A stretch of 44,518 nt of DNA, from NCBI GenBank assembly GCA_030017685.1, contig JASEHH010000020.1:1-44518 (forward strand), written 5' to 3'. Positions 8,446 through 17,968 of the stretch are shown here, piece after piece. Below the pieces are notes generated by a model. The model ran no database searches and had not been told where the DNA came from. It saw nothing but the letters and a program-made list of their open reading frames with translations. A program made the position numbers and the translations under genes. How positions within the stretch are numbered: position 1 is the first letter of the stretch; the number at the start of each line of letters is the position of its first letter. The stretch comes from Thermodesulfobacteriota bacterium (lineage in GTDB: Bacteria; Desulfobacterota; BSN033; UBA1163).

Positions 8446-9549
8446 TCAATGATATAAAATAATCCTTAACATCAGTAAGAAACTTACAAGTGGCATCTGA
8501 CATAACCCGCCCCCACCTCTTCCGATAATAACCGCCCAAGACAATTCAGCAGTGCCTCTCTTTTTCTTCCTGAAATCCACAACCTGTCATTTTGGTAATA
8601 CATGCTTGATTTCAATTGGAAGTCATCGGTGCTCCTTGTGCTTGACATATAACTCCGTTTTTCGTATATTCAACTTACCCAAAAGCGAGTTCTTATCACT
8701 TTTATCCAGGGATGGATCCAGCCCAGACTGGGCATCCCCACCTGATTGGAGTAGTTCTGCTCGGTCGGGAGCGGGAAGAAGGGTGAGGCTGGGGCCGATC
8801 GCCCGGGGACTGCGGAAGCGGAAGAGGAAGGCGAATCGCCAGGGAAGATGAAATGAGCTGGGTTTGGTTATTGCCGATCGCGGTGGTCGTCTGGTACCTT
8901 CTTATGGGATGGCGCCTCCCCAGGCGGGGAGGGCTAGGATGAACCACCTGGTCCTGCCCGGTCGAGGGCAGAAAGCAGAACTCCAAGGATGCGAATGAGG
9001 GGAGATTATAATAAAAATCCGAAGGTCCGCCTTCGCGGCTGTGCGGGGATACAGTCGAATAGAGCTCATCGCCGGGCGGAGAGGGCAATTTCCCCTTGGA
9101 AAGCGAGGACTCCTTCCTGAAACATTGATTGTTCATTTTTGTTAACCAACGCAAACTTTCAAATGGCAATCTTTAAAAGATAATTTTCACAACCTCTTTT
9201 TTTATATTGACAAAATGGTTAGTTTTGATATCGTTTATTCGACAATCCATTGAAACCTTCTCTTCCAAAGGGGGTGGTGGATGGAGAAAGAACTTTAAAA
9301 TTTACCTCATAAAAAACCTATATTCAAGCATCTAACCTCAATTTAAAATTTCCATTTGGTTTGAATTTTTTTTAAAGGTCTCCCAAGGAAACAAATCTAA
9401 AATTTTAATAAAAAAAACTTGATTCCTATTAAAGCCAAACCTTCCGTGCGAAGGGGGCGGAAAGCAACGAATATTATATTCAACCCATCCCGAAGATAGT
9501 TCATATCCTTAGGAGTAAGCCATCAATCTTAATAATGAGGAGGTGCATT
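8446..9549. other. 1.1-kb gene-free stretch with an anomalous GC-rich block
   Basis: No credible gene. About 8690-9125 is GC-rich (the sixty bases 8761-8820 contain 44 G or C) inside AT-rich flanks. It holds several stems: GGGATG/CATCCC around CCAG/CTGG (8709-8738), CCTCCCC/GGGGAGG (about 8916-8934), and CGAAGG/CCTTCG followed on the reverse strand by GATTTTTATT (about 9011-9042, terminator-like). Open frames across it are short and change frame. It may be a structured RNA or a decayed insertion. 9180-9540 is AT-rich with two related hairpins (CCTTC..GAAGG type) near 9258 and 9440. Confidence 0.5.
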
Positions 9550-10596
9550 ATGAAAGTCAGAACATTTCCACGAATGGTTACAATCCTTATGATTTTAGTT
9601 CTATCGGCATTGGTTCAACCTGCCTTTTCTCAGGCTCCGAAGATTGTTACAGAGACGATCATGGTCCAGGCCAAAGATCCTGGTATTCTCCTTCACGTGC
9701 GGAACAAGCGTCCCGATGCGATGACCCAATTCGTGCCGGAGAGGATCGTTCTCTTTGTCCACGGTGCCACTTATCCCTCCGAGACGGGGTTTGATATCCC
9801 GCATGGTGGTTATTCTTGGATGGATTACGTGGCCCAGTGTGGATGGGACGTTTACATCATGGACTTGCGCGGGTATGGACGCTCGACACGACCTCCGGAG
9901 ATGAATAAACCGGCCTCAGAAAATCCTCCTATTGTGAATACAGATGTTGCGGTCAGAGACGTCAGTGCAGTTGTCGATCACATACTGGCGCGAAGAGGTG
10001 TATCGAAAATCAACCTGGTGGGATGGTCCTGGGGTACGGTCATCATGGGAGCCTACACTGCACAGAACAACGCAAAGGTAAGGCATTTGGTACTTTATGC
10101 TCCGCTTTGGCTACTCAAGGATCCACCTCCCATTAGTGGTGGCCAGGGGCCTCTGGGGGCCTATCGAACAGTCACAAAGGATGCGGCTAGGCAAAGAGGG
10201 CTAAGAGGTATCCCCAAGGAGAAACAGGAGGAAATCTCACCCTCTGCATGGTTCGATCAATGGTGGACAGCAAACCAGGCAACAGACCCCGAGGGTGCGG
10301 TTCAGAATCCACCTGTTGTTCGCGCCCCCAACGGAATCATCGAAGATTTGGGAAAATACTGGATGACGGGAAAACCTTACTATGATCCGTCCCAGATCAT
10401 GGTCCCAACGCTGGTCATCCTAGCCGAATGGGACATGGACACACCTCCTTACATGGCCCAGGAGGTTTTCAAGAAGCTCAACAAGGCGCCTACGAAGCGC
10501 TATGTGATGATCGGAGAGGGAACTCACGGTGTGGCCATTGAAAAAAATCGCTGGCAGCTCTTCCGAGAAGTTCAGCTCTTTTTGGAAGATCGATAG
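9550..10596 (+). CDS. Exported alpha/beta-hydrolase
   Basis: 348 residues with start ATG 9550, chosen because AGGAGGTG lies 6 bp upstream (an in-frame ATG at 9535 would overlap that site). N-terminal signal peptide: MKVRTFPR, hydrophobic core VTILMILVLSALV, then PAFSQA cleavage region, so the enzyme acts outside the cytoplasm. Alpha/beta-hydrolase fold: oxyanion HG in 'LFVHGAT' (about residue 77), nucleophile elbow GWSWG (about 161), Asp in 'LAEWDMDTP' (about 296), His in 'GEGTHGV' (about 325). Substrate unknown; an ester or lactone hydrolase is plausible. It is monocistronic, with a terminator at 10765-10796. Confidence 0.88.
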   Translation: MKVRTFPRMVTILMILVLSALVQPAFSQAPKIVTETIMVQAKDPGILLHVRNKRPDAMTQFVPERIVLFVHGATYPSETGFDIPHGGYSWMDYVAQCGWDVYIMDLRGYGRSTRPPEMNKPASENPPIVNTDVAVRDVSAVVDHILARRGVSKINLVGWSWGTVIMGAYTAQNNAKVRHLVLYAPLWLLKDPPPISGGQGPLGAYRTVTKDAARQRGLRGIPKEKQEEISPSAWFDQWWTANQATDPEGAVQNPPVVRAPNGIIEDLGKYWMTGKPYYDPSQIMVPTLVILAEWDMDTPPYMAQEVFKKLNKAPTKRYVMIGEGTHGVAIEKNRWQLFREVQLFLEDR

Positions 10597-10764
10597 TGAG
10601 GCTCTTCACCGACCATGCGGGTCTATTTGTGGCATTTTTGTAAAGTTTCCCTGTTCTTTATTGGACACTCTCAAAGCTTGATTTTACTTGGCATATCTAT
10701 GGCGAGCATTGTTGGCCTCAGGAGGATGTGGAAAGACTAAATTGGAAATCAATAAGAGGAGGAA

Positions 10765-10796
10765 AAGGCAGGGTTGATTTGATCCTGCCTTTTTTG
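10765..10796 (+). terminator. Rho-independent terminator of the hydrolase gene
   Basis: AAGGCAGG, loop, CCTGCCTT followed by TTTTG. Lies 170 bp after the hydrolase stop codon. Confidence 0.75.
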
Positions 10797-10967
10797 TTTA
10801 TTTCCTTCGGTAATCATCAACTGCAAGATTAATTTGCCACTCCAGTTTAGTAGGTGAATTTGAGGGGAGGGAGATTCATAAAATCCCAATAGTAAAACCT
10901 GGGGGTTCTTCCCTCCTTACCCTACAATTAATGTGGTGATCTAATGTCCCTTATATTTTATACCAGA

Positions 10968-10996
10968 TTGACATCAAATTTTGTTTTTCATATATT
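10968..10996 (+). promoter_or_regulatory. Strong sigma-70-type promoter of the epimerase gene
   Basis: TTGACA (10968-10973), 17-bp spacer, TATATT (10991-10996), about 48 bp before the start codon. Confidence 0.75.
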
Positions 10997-11044
10997 CAGG
11001 TAACTCTCAAGTATGATTTTGTGAATTCGGTTTGGAGGGGGGCG

Positions 11045-12085
11045 ATGGAGATCCGGGGGCTTTCGGCGCTGGTGACGGGTGGTTCTGGTTTCATCGGAGG
11101 CCGTTTGGCAGAACGGCTTGCCACTGAAGAGGGAGTGCGGGTCCGCGCCATGGTTCGAAATGTGAAGAAAGCGGAACGACTGCAAAAACTTCCACTGGAG
11201 ATCGTGCAGGCAGATCTGCTTGATTTGGATTCGTTGCGTGATGCAGTCAGCGGGTGCGACCTTGTATTTCATTGTGCCGCCCTGGTCCGGGAGACCGGAA
11301 ACCGGAATGAATTCTTTCGAACCAATGTTGAGGGTACGGAGAACATCCTCAAGGTTTCGAGCGAGGCCGGAGTCAAAAAATTCATCCACTTTAGCAGCGT
11401 GGCCGTGTATGGAATGAATCCGCCAGACCGAACAGATGAAACCACAGCCTACCAACCGTGCGGGAACCTCTATTGCGACACAAAGATTGCCGCGGAGAAG
11501 GCCGTGTGGGCAGCTCATCAGGAGGGAAGGCTTCCCGTTGTCGTGATTCAGCCTGCCAATGTGTATGGCCCGCATTCCAACCCGTGGACTCTTCGCCCCA
11601 TCAAGCTGATCAACTCAGGCCAGATGATTCTCATCAACGGAGGGAGAGGACTCTGCAACTACGTTTATATCGATAATCTCATCGATGCGACACTGGTCGC
11701 AACCAAACGCGATCCATCCGTGGGACAGGCCTATTTGGTCAGCGACGGGAATGTTGTGATGTGGAAGGAATTCTTCGGATACTATGCACAGATGGCCGGA
11801 AAACCTAACATCAGGTCCGTGCCTGAGGGGCTTGCAAGGGTCATCGCGCTAAGCATGGAGATAGCCTCAAGGATTACCGGCAGGCCGCCCAAAATCACAC
11901 GCGAAGCCGTCCGCTATCTGACTCGCCAAGCGCGGTTCAGCATTGAGAAGGCAAGACGTGAGTTGGGCTATCAACCGCGTTTTTCTTTGGAAGACGGAAT
12001 GAAGCTGACCGAGCAATGGTTGAGAGAAGCGGGATACCTACCCAACCCCCGGCTCACCGGGGAACCAAACAGAGTTAAACTCTAA
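11045..12085 (+). CDS. NAD-dependent epimerase/dehydratase family protein (3-beta-HSD-like)
   Basis: 346 residues, extended short-chain dehydrogenase. Start ATG 11045 is preferred (GGAGGGG just upstream) over the in-frame ATG at 11021. Rossmann motif TGGSGFIGG (about residues 12-20), 'HCAALV' segment, 'FSSVAVYG' with the catalytic Ser/Thr region, and catalytic YCDTK (Y-x3-K, about residues 146-150). The C-terminal part ('PPKITREAVRYLTRQARFSIEKARRELGYQPRF' region) resembles 3-beta-hydroxysteroid dehydrogenase/isomerase-like and nucleotide-sugar epimerase relatives. The substrate is undetermined: sterol/hopanoid-like, cinnamoyl-type or nucleotide sugar are all possible. Monocistronic, with its own promoter and a foldback terminator downstream. 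Confidence 0.88.
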   Translation: MEIRGLSALVTGGSGFIGGRLAERLATEEGVRVRAMVRNVKKAERLQKLPLEIVQADLLDLDSLRDAVSGCDLVFHCAALVRETGNRNEFFRTNVEGTENILKVSSEAGVKKFIHFSSVAVYGMNPPDRTDETTAYQPCGNLYCDTKIAAEKAVWAAHQEGRLPVVVIQPANVYGPHSNPWTLRPIKLINSGQMILINGGRGLCNYVYIDNLIDATLVATKRDPSVGQAYLVSDGNVVMWKEFFGYYAQMAGKPNIRSVPEGLARVIALSMEIASRITGRPPKITREAVRYLTRQARFSIEKARRELGYQPRFSLEDGMKLTEQWLREAGYLPNPRLTGEPNRVKL

Positions 12086-12205
12086 GCCCTAAACACTAAA
12101 TCCTAAATAAACCCAAAACTTCAAGTAAAAAACTCAAAAAGGTTGTTTTGAGTTTTGGTTTTTGAGTTTGTTTAGAGTTTAGGGTTTAGAGTTTAGAGTT
12201 TAACA
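12061..12205. repeat. Telomere-like 7-nt repeat foldback with terminator hairpin
   Basis: Words such as GCCCTAA, ACACTAA and ATCCTAA on one side and GTTTAGA, GTTTAGG, GTTTAGA on the other are inverted relatives with a 7-nt period. Between them AAAACTCAAAA (12129-12139) and TTTTGAGTTTT (12146-12156) form a perfect 11-bp stem. Lies between convergent epimerase and carB, and probably terminates both. Confidence 0.75.
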
Positions 12206-12277
12206 TCCCTATTTTATGAAACGATCTCCTGCAAAGAACTTTGTTACCATTTTGCGAACGATCTTATTCCTAAGAGA

Positions 12278-15200
12278 CTAATGGATATCCCCATGGTAAC
12301 TTTGGAGGGAGCGGACGCTCCCTTTTCCCTGACGATAGGCGGCAATGCCTTTAGCAGCCGCGATGGCCGCGGCTAAGGTGGTGATATAAGGTATTTTGTG
12401 TTTGATCGCTGTCTTGCGAATATAGGAGTCGTCCTCCTTGCTGAGCCTATCGCTGGGCGTATTGATGACGAGGTGAATCTCTTTGTTTTTAATCCCGTCA
12501 GCAATATTGGGGCGTCCTTCATGCATCTTGAGAATTTTTTCGGACTCAATGCCATGTTCCGCCAGGAATCGGTGAGTCCCATTGGTCGCTTTTATTTTAA
12601 AACCCAGCCTGATGAAATCCTGGGCGACTTCAAGAACCGCCGGCCTCTCCCTATTGGAAACCGTAATTAAAACCGTTCCTTCAGAGGGAAGAAGTTGCTG
12701 GGCTGCCTCCTCGGCTTTATAAAAAGCAAGACCAAATGAGTCTGCCATTCCTAATACCTCTCCGGTGGAGCGCATCTCAGGCCCCAGAAGGGGATCCACT
12801 TCCGGGAACATATTGAAAGGGAAGACCGACTCTTTGACCCCGAAGTGTCTGATGAATTTCGGTTTGAGATTGAGAGAATTCAATTTTTTACCAACCATGA
12901 CCTGAGTGGCCAGACGTGCCATCGGAATATTACATACCTTCGAAACGATGGGGACGGTACGGGAGGCACGGGGGTTCGCTTCCAAGACATAAACTCGATC
13001 TTTGGCAATGGCATACTGAATATTCATCAAACCAACCACCTTGAGCTCTATGGCAATCTTTTTAGTATATTCATAAATGGTATCCAGATGCTTGGGAGGA
13101 ATGCTGATCGGTGGGATGACACAGGCAGAATCCCCCGAATGGATGCCGGCCAGTTCAATATGTTCCATCACCGCCGGCACAAAAGCATTGCTCCCATCAG
13201 AAATTGCATCCGCCTCGGTCTCAATGGCGTTTTCTAAAAATTTATCAATCAGGATTGGCCGTTCCGGCGTCACACCCACGGCAGCCGCTACGTATTGTGT
13301 GAGCATTTCCTCATCGTGGACCACTTCCATGCCACGTCCGCCAAGGACATAGGAGGGTCTGACCATCAAGGGATAGCCGATTCTCTCAGCCACCCGGAGG
13401 GCTTCCTTTAAGTTGCTGGCCATACCGGATTCAGGCATTGGGATATTGAGTTTAGCCATCATCTTGCGGAAGCGGTCCCGGTCCTCTGCCAGATCAATTG
13501 TCTCCGGTGATGTCCCGATAATCTTCAATCCAGCCTCGGCCAGTTCGTTTGCAATATTGAGCGGGGTCTGACCTCCAAACTGAACAATGACCCCTTCGGG
13601 TTTTTCTTTTTCGTAGATGCTTAAGACATCTTCAATCGTAAGAGGTTCAAAATAGAGTTTGTCGGAAGTGTCGTAATCCGTCGAAACCGTCTCGGGATTA
13701 CAGTTGACCATAATGGTCTCATATCCCTCATCGCGCAGGGCAAAAGCAGCATGGACACAGCAGTAATCAAATTCAATTCCCTGTCCGATACGATTTGGAC
13801 CCCCACCCAGGATCATGATCTTTGGCCTATGGCTGACCTTCACCTGATCCGGTCCATTGTAAGTAGAGAAGTAGTAAGAGGCGTTTTCCACACCGCTGAC
13901 CGGCACAGGTTCCCAGCCTTGAACTACTCCCAACGAGACACGCCTTTCTCTGATTTTCTTCTCAGAGATGCCGAGGAGTTGAGAAAGGTAGCGGTCAGAA
14001 AAGCCATCTTTCTTGGCCCTCACCAATAAATCGTCGGGCAAGGTTTTGCCTTTATACTGGAGTATCTTCTCCTCTAATTCCACCAGTTCCCTCATCTGCT
14101 CGATGAACCAGGGTTTGATGTAGGTTTTTCTAAAGAGTTCCTCTACTCCTGCGCCTTTACGGAGGGCTTCATACATGATGAACTGGCGTTCACTGGAGGG
14201 TTCGGTCAGAAGGTCCATCAGCTCGCTGAGAGGTCTTTGATGAAAATCCTTGGCAAAGCCAAGTCCGTAGCGACCGATTTCAAGGGATCGGATCGATTTC
14301 TGCAATGCTTCTTTATAGTTTTTGCCAATGCTCATTACCTCACCCACGGCACGCATCTGGGTGCCAAGCTTGTCTTCGGCATTCTTAAACTTTTCAAAAG
14401 CCCATCGGGCAAACTTAACCACCACATACTCTCCTGACGGGGTATATTTTTCCAGTGTCCCCTCCCTCCAGTAAGGAATCTCATCCAGAGTCATACCCGC
14501 AGCTAACTTTGAGGAGACGAGGGCGATAGGGAAACCCGTAGCCTTGGAGGCCAGGGCAGAGGATCGGGAGGTCCTGGGATTGATCTCGATCACCACCACC
14601 CGCCCGGTCTCCGGATCGTGAGCAAACTGAATGTTGGTGCCACCGATCACCTGAATGGCCTCCACAATGTCGTAGGAATATTTCTGAAGGCGCTTTTGTA
14701 ATTCAGGAGAGATGGTGAGCATCGGAGCCGTACAATAGGAATCTCCCGTATGAACGCCCATGGCATCGACATTTTCGATAAAACAGACCGTGATCATCTG
14801 GTTTTTGGAATCGCGAACCACCTCCAGTTCCAATTCCTCCCATCCAAGAACCGATTCTTCCACCAGGATCTGGCCGACCAGGCTCGCCGAGATACCACGG
14901 CTGGCGACCGTTCGCAATTCCTCAACGTTATAAACCAACCCCCCTCCTGTTCCTCCCATCGTGTAGGCAGGGCGAATGACGACCGGGTAGCCGAGATCAG
15001 CAGCAATTGTTTCTGCCTCTTCCACACTGAAAGCAATTTGGCTTCTTGGCGTATCGATACCGAGTCCTTTCATTGTTTCCTTGAAAGCCAACCGGTCCTC
15101 ACCACGTTCAATGGCATCGATATCGACCCCAATGATCTTTACGCCGTATTGGTCCAGAATGCCCGCACGCGCTAATTCTGATGAGAGATTGAGCCCTGTC

Positions 15201-15478
15201 TGCCCTCCAAGGTTTGGCAGCAAGGCGTCTGGTCTTTCCTTTTCGATGATTTCCTTCATCCTCTGAAGATTGAGCGGCTCAATATAAGTGACATCCGCCA
15301 TCCCCGGATCGGTCATGATCGTTGCCGGATTTGAATTAACCAGGACGATTGTATATCCGAGCTCGCGAAGGGCTTTGCAGGCCTGGGTCCCGGAATAGTC
15401 AAATTCACAAGCCTGGCCTATGATGATAGGCCCCGAACCGATAATCATCACTTTCTTGATGTCGTCACGTCTTGGCAT
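12278..15478 (-). CDS. carB: Carbamoyl-phosphate synthase large subunit
   Basis: 1066 residues with start ATG 15478 (AGGAG upstream; an upstream in-frame start at 15514 lacks support). Makes carbamoyl phosphate from bicarbonate, ATP and ammonia released by the small subunit, for pyrimidine and arginine synthesis. Two homologous ATP-grasp halves are visible: PRRDDIKKVMIIGSGPIIIG at the N-terminus and the repeat 'KIMILGGGPNRIGQGIEFDY' near residue 555. Matching 'GGTGGG' and 'GGRGMEV' nucleotide loops and an MGS-like allosteric domain at the end (about residues 930-1066) complete the usual layout. carA is not in the window. Transcribed alone from a near-consensus promoter. Confidence 0.97.
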   Translation of the reverse strand: MPRRDDIKKVMIIGSGPIIIGQACEFDYSGTQACKALRELGYTIVLVNSNPATIMTDPGMADVTYIEPLNLQRMKEIIEKERPDALLPNLGGQTGLNLSSELARAGILDQYGVKIIGVDIDAIERGEDRLAFKETMKGLGIDTPRSQIAFSVEEAETIAADLGYPVVIRPAYTMGGTGGGLVYNVEELRTVASRGISASLVGQILVEESVLGWEELELEVVRDSKNQMITVCFIENVDAMGVHTGDSYCTAPMLTISPELQKRLQKYSYDIVEAIQVIGGTNIQFAHDPETGRVVVIEINPRTSRSSALASKATGFPIALVSSKLAAGMTLDEIPYWREGTLEKYTPSGEYVVVKFARWAFEKFKNAEDKLGTQMRAVGEVMSIGKNYKEALQKSIRSLEIGRYGLGFAKDFHQRPLSELMDLLTEPSSERQFIMYEALRKGAGVEELFRKTYIKPWFIEQMRELVELEEKILQYKGKTLPDDLLVRAKKDGFSDRYLSQLLGISEKKIRERRVSLGVVQGWEPVPVSGVENASYYFSTYNGPDQVKVSHRPKIMILGGGPNRIGQGIEFDYCCVHAAFALRDEGYETIMVNCNPETVSTDYDTSDKLYFEPLTIEDVLSIYEKEKPEGVIVQFGGQTPLNIANELAEAGLKIIGTSPETIDLAEDRDRFRKMMAKLNIPMPESGMASNLKEALRVAERIGYPLMVRPSYVLGGRGMEVVHDEEMLTQYVAAAVGVTPERPILIDKFLENAIETEADAISDGSNAFVPAVMEHIELAGIHSGDSACVIPPISIPPKHLDTIYEYTKKIAIELKVVGLMNIQYAIAKDRVYVLEANPRASRTVPIVSKVCNIPMARLATQVMVGKKLNSLNLKPKFIRHFGVKESVFPFNMFPEVDPLLGPEMRSTGEVLGMADSFGLAFYKAEEAAQQLLPSEGTVLITVSNRERPAVLEVAQDFIRLGFKIKATNGTHRFLAEHGIESEKILKMHEGRPNIADGIKNKEIHLVINTPSDRLSKEDDSYIRKTAIKHKIPYITTLAAAIAAAKGIAAYRQGKGSVRSLQSYHGDIH

Positions 15479-15542
15479 AAAAGTTCTCCTATGGATAATG
15501 GTTGTGAAGGTCAATTATTTGAACTTAATTCAGATCGATGGA

Positions 15543-15571
15543 AGTATAGTTTGGCTAAAAAAGCGTGTCAA
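15543..15571 (-). promoter_or_regulatory. Promoter of carB
   Basis: On the reverse strand TTGACA (15571-15566), 17-bp spacer, TATACT (15548-15543), 65 bp upstream of the carB start. Confidence 0.8.
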
Positions 15572-15652
15572 GATAAAAAGGAGGGTCAAAAAACAGATTT
15601 CTCGAAATAAGAATAACGGGGGTGATAGGAAGAAAATGGGTTTTGGCAACGA

Positions 15653-16324
15653 TTAAAAGAATTGAATTGAGAGAGCAATGGTGAAGGCAGTGAAGCTTAT
15701 TGCGACAGCCATCCAATCCATCCATGTGAAGCGCAGTTCGTAGTGGAAACTTCGGCCGGATATTCCGAAACCACGGGCCTCCATGGCTTCTGCGAGTTCA
15801 TCCGCAAATGTGAAGGCTTGAATCAGCAGAGGACCTGCGAGCGCAGGCAGATGGAGAAGTGTCCCCAGGCCGCCTTCAATGGGAATGCCCCGTGCGCGCT
15901 GAGCATCGCGGATGTTTCTCGCACGACGGATCAGAACAGGGACAAATTGCATGGATGCGCTGAGCACAAAGGCGAAGGGGTAGGGAAGGCCCATCTTGAG
16001 CAGTCCATTGGAGAGCATACCGGGTGAGGTGGTCTGGAAGAAGAGGAAGAAGGCCGTCCCGATGGTGAGCAACCGGAGGCCGGATACGATGCCGGTGATG
16101 AGATCAAAAGCCAGATACGCGATGATGAAGAAGGTGAGGCCGGCAAACCCCAGGTTTTTTAAGAAATTGAGATAGGGACGACCGAGGTGAAGAAAGAAGA
16201 CGATGACCGCCAGTATTCCCAAGGAGGCGGCCAGGGAGCTCCAGTGATTGAAGATCATCAATAAAACGGTGGCAACGGATGCCACGATCAGTTTGGAACG
16301 GGGATCAAAGGTTGATCGTTTCAA
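15653..16324 (-). CDS. Energy-coupling factor transporter membrane protein EcfT
   Basis: 223 residues of the CbiQ/EcfT family. About five hydrophobic helices (near residues 17-45, 48-70, 72-90, 105-125 and the C-terminus) and the coupling-helix motifs 'RRARNIRDAQRARGI' and 'ELAEAMEARGFG', whose Ala-Arg-Gly signatures bind the ATPases. Start is TTG 16324, overlapping the EcfA stop as TTGA, with GGGGAGGAAAA as ribosome binding site; initiation at TTG suggests stoichiometric control. Last gene of the TPP-controlled thiM operon, so it should drive uptake through ThiW. Confidence 0.92.
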   Translation of the reverse strand: MKRSTFDPRSKLIVASVATVLLMIFNHWSSLAASLGILAVIVFFLHLGRPYLNFLKNLGFAGLTFFIIAYLAFDLITGIVSGLRLLTIGTAFFLFFQTTSPGMLSNGLLKMGLPYPFAFVLSASMQFVPVLIRRARNIRDAQRARGIPIEGGLGTLLHLPALAGPLLIQAFTFADELAEAMEARGFGISGRSFHYELRFTWMDWMAVAISFTAFTIALSIQFF

Positions 16325-17961
16325 TTTTCCTCCCCGAGATGTTTGATGGCCTGGGTCAGTCGAAAACGCTGGGTCGGCCGGAGGCCTGCTTTTATCATGG
16401 CCGTTGAATCGGCCATCACCCCATCAGGCGGGCCATCCGCGATCATTTGTCCCTCTGACAGGACCAACCAGCGGTTCGCATGCTCGGCAGCAAATTCGAG
16501 GTCATGGGTCACAAGCACAACGGTACATCCTTTCTTCTGGAGCTGGGAAATGAAACCGGTTAATTCACGGCGGAAGAGTTCGTCCTGTCCGGCAGTCGGT
16601 TCATCGAGAACGATCAGATCGGGTTTGGCCGCTAATGCAGCGGCGAAAGAGACCCGCTTCTTCTGCCCCTCGCTCAGCGAAAAAGGGGAACGGTCAAGGA
16701 GGGGGAGGAGGCCAAAACGGTTGAACAGTTCATCACACCAGACCGGATCATAGGAGCGGAAGATTTTGGGACTTGTTAAAACCTCCTCCCGCACGGTCGG
16801 CCGAAAGAGTTGATCGTTGGGGTTCTGCCACACGAAACCGACATGTCGGGAGAGTTCTGAGACGGGTGTTCTCCGGGTATCCCGGCCAAGGATCCTCAAA
16901 AGACCCCGGTGAGGTTTGAGCAAACCATTGAAGTGTTTGATCAAGGTGGTCTTTCCGGCTCCGTTGCGGCCCAGGAGGGCAACGCACTCCCCTTTCTGGA
17001 GTGTGAGGTGAACCCCCCGAAGCACGGAAAGACCCTCATAGTTGAACCATATATCCTCTGCCTCAACGATTGGATGAGGAGTCGCTGTAAAGGCTTTGGA
17101 GGGGTTTGTCATCTGCTCAGAGAGACGAATAGAAAATGGTCCCAAGAGATTCTGAGTTTTAAGCTCCTCGATCGCTTCGTCCACATTGAACACCGTTCTA
17201 TTCAACCCAAAAGCCCGGAAGAGTCGCAACAAAGGTGGAAGGTTGAGGCCATAGGTTGAAATCTCTCCGGCGAGCACTTGATGAGGAGAACCCTCTGCGA
17301 CGATCTTTCCCTGATGGAGAACGATGATACGATCCACATCATCGATGATTTCATGGAGCCTGTGCTCAACAATGATGAGGGTGATTCCCTCTGACTTCAT
17401 CGTCCGGAGGATCCTCCGGAGCGCCTCTGTCCCTTCAGGGTCGAGGTGTGTGAAGGGCTCATCGAGAAGAAGGAGTCGGGGTCGAAGGGTTAAGATCGCT
17501 CCCAATGCAACCCTCTGTTTTTCACCTCCGGAGAGCGTATGGGGAGGCCGACCCATGAGAGAATCCAGTTCTGCCAGTTTGCTCGCCCAGACCAATCTTT
17601 TTTCGATTTCAGATGGCGCCAATCCCAGACTCTCCAGGCCATAAGTCAATTCTGCCTCAACGGTCTGATTGAAGAGCTGGGCATCGGGATTTTGAAAGAC
17701 CAATCCGGCATGGCGAAACAGTTCACAGACAGGGTGCTGGCGTGTATCCAGTCCGTCCACAAGGACCCTTCCGGCCAACCTCCCATGATGAAAATGGGGG
17801 ACCAGTCCGATACAGGCGCGGCAAAAGGTTGACTTGCCGCTTCCGCTCGCACCCGCTACGAGCACGCTCTCTCCCGGATGAACGGTCAGGTCAAGGCCAT
17901 CGAGAGCCGGGGTATCTACGCCAGGGTAAGAGTAGGAGACTCCTTCAAAGCGGAGGATCAT
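16321..17961 (-). CDS. Fused duplicated ECF transporter ATPase (EcfA-EcfA')
   Basis: 546 residues with two ABC ATPase domains in one chain. Domain 1 (about 1-235): Walker A GASGSGKST, signature LSGGEKQRVA, Walker B LLLLDEPFTHLD, switch His in IVEHRLHE. A linker follows (about 236-300). Domain 2 (about 305-530): GRNGAGKTT, LSEGQKKRVS, LIVLDEPTAGQD, VTHDLE. In many species EcfA and EcfA' are separate; here the fusion gives a built-in heterodimer. Lies 7 bp after thiW and overlaps ecfT. Predicted role: energise import of a thiazole or other thiamine precursor through ThiW-EcfT. Confidence 0.93.
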   Translation of the reverse strand: MILRFEGVSYSYPGVDTPALDGLDLTVHPGESVLVAGASGSGKSTFCRACIGLVPHFHHGRLAGRVLVDGLDTRQHPVCELFRHAGLVFQNPDAQLFNQTVEAELTYGLESLGLAPSEIEKRLVWASKLAELDSLMGRPPHTLSGGEKQRVALGAILTLRPRLLLLDEPFTHLDPEGTEALRRILRTMKSEGITLIIVEHRLHEIIDDVDRIIVLHQGKIVAEGSPHQVLAGEISTYGLNLPPLLRLFRAFGLNRTVFNVDEAIEELKTQNLLGPFSIRLSEQMTNPSKAFTATPHPIVEAEDIWFNYEGLSVLRGVHLTLQKGECVALLGRNGAGKTTLIKHFNGLLKPHRGLLRILGRDTRRTPVSELSRHVGFVWQNPNDQLFRPTVREEVLTSPKIFRSYDPVWCDELFNRFGLLPLLDRSPFSLSEGQKKRVSFAAALAAKPDLIVLDEPTAGQDELFRRELTGFISQLQKKGCTVVLVTHDLEFAAEHANRWLVLSEGQMIADGPPDGVMADSTAMIKAGLRPTQRFRLTQAIKHLGEEN

Positions 17962-17968
17962 TTGATGG

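Noticed and set aside
8552-8851. Forward frame of 99 codons and an overlapping 29-codon frame with a hydrophobic stretch (MSWVWLLPIAVVV)
   Set aside because: No ribosome binding site of note, composition flips from AT-rich to very GC-rich within the frame, no family likeness. Kept as part of the unexplained island.
8702-9169. Reverse frame of 155 codons across the GC-rich block
   Set aside because: Low-complexity Pro/Ser/Arg translation typical of a chance frame in GC-rich DNA; no start signal.
12061-12205. Telomere-like GTTTAGGG-type words as a chromosome-end signal
   Set aside because: Internal, short, degenerate and one of many 7-nt arrays with other words; no replicon-end features.
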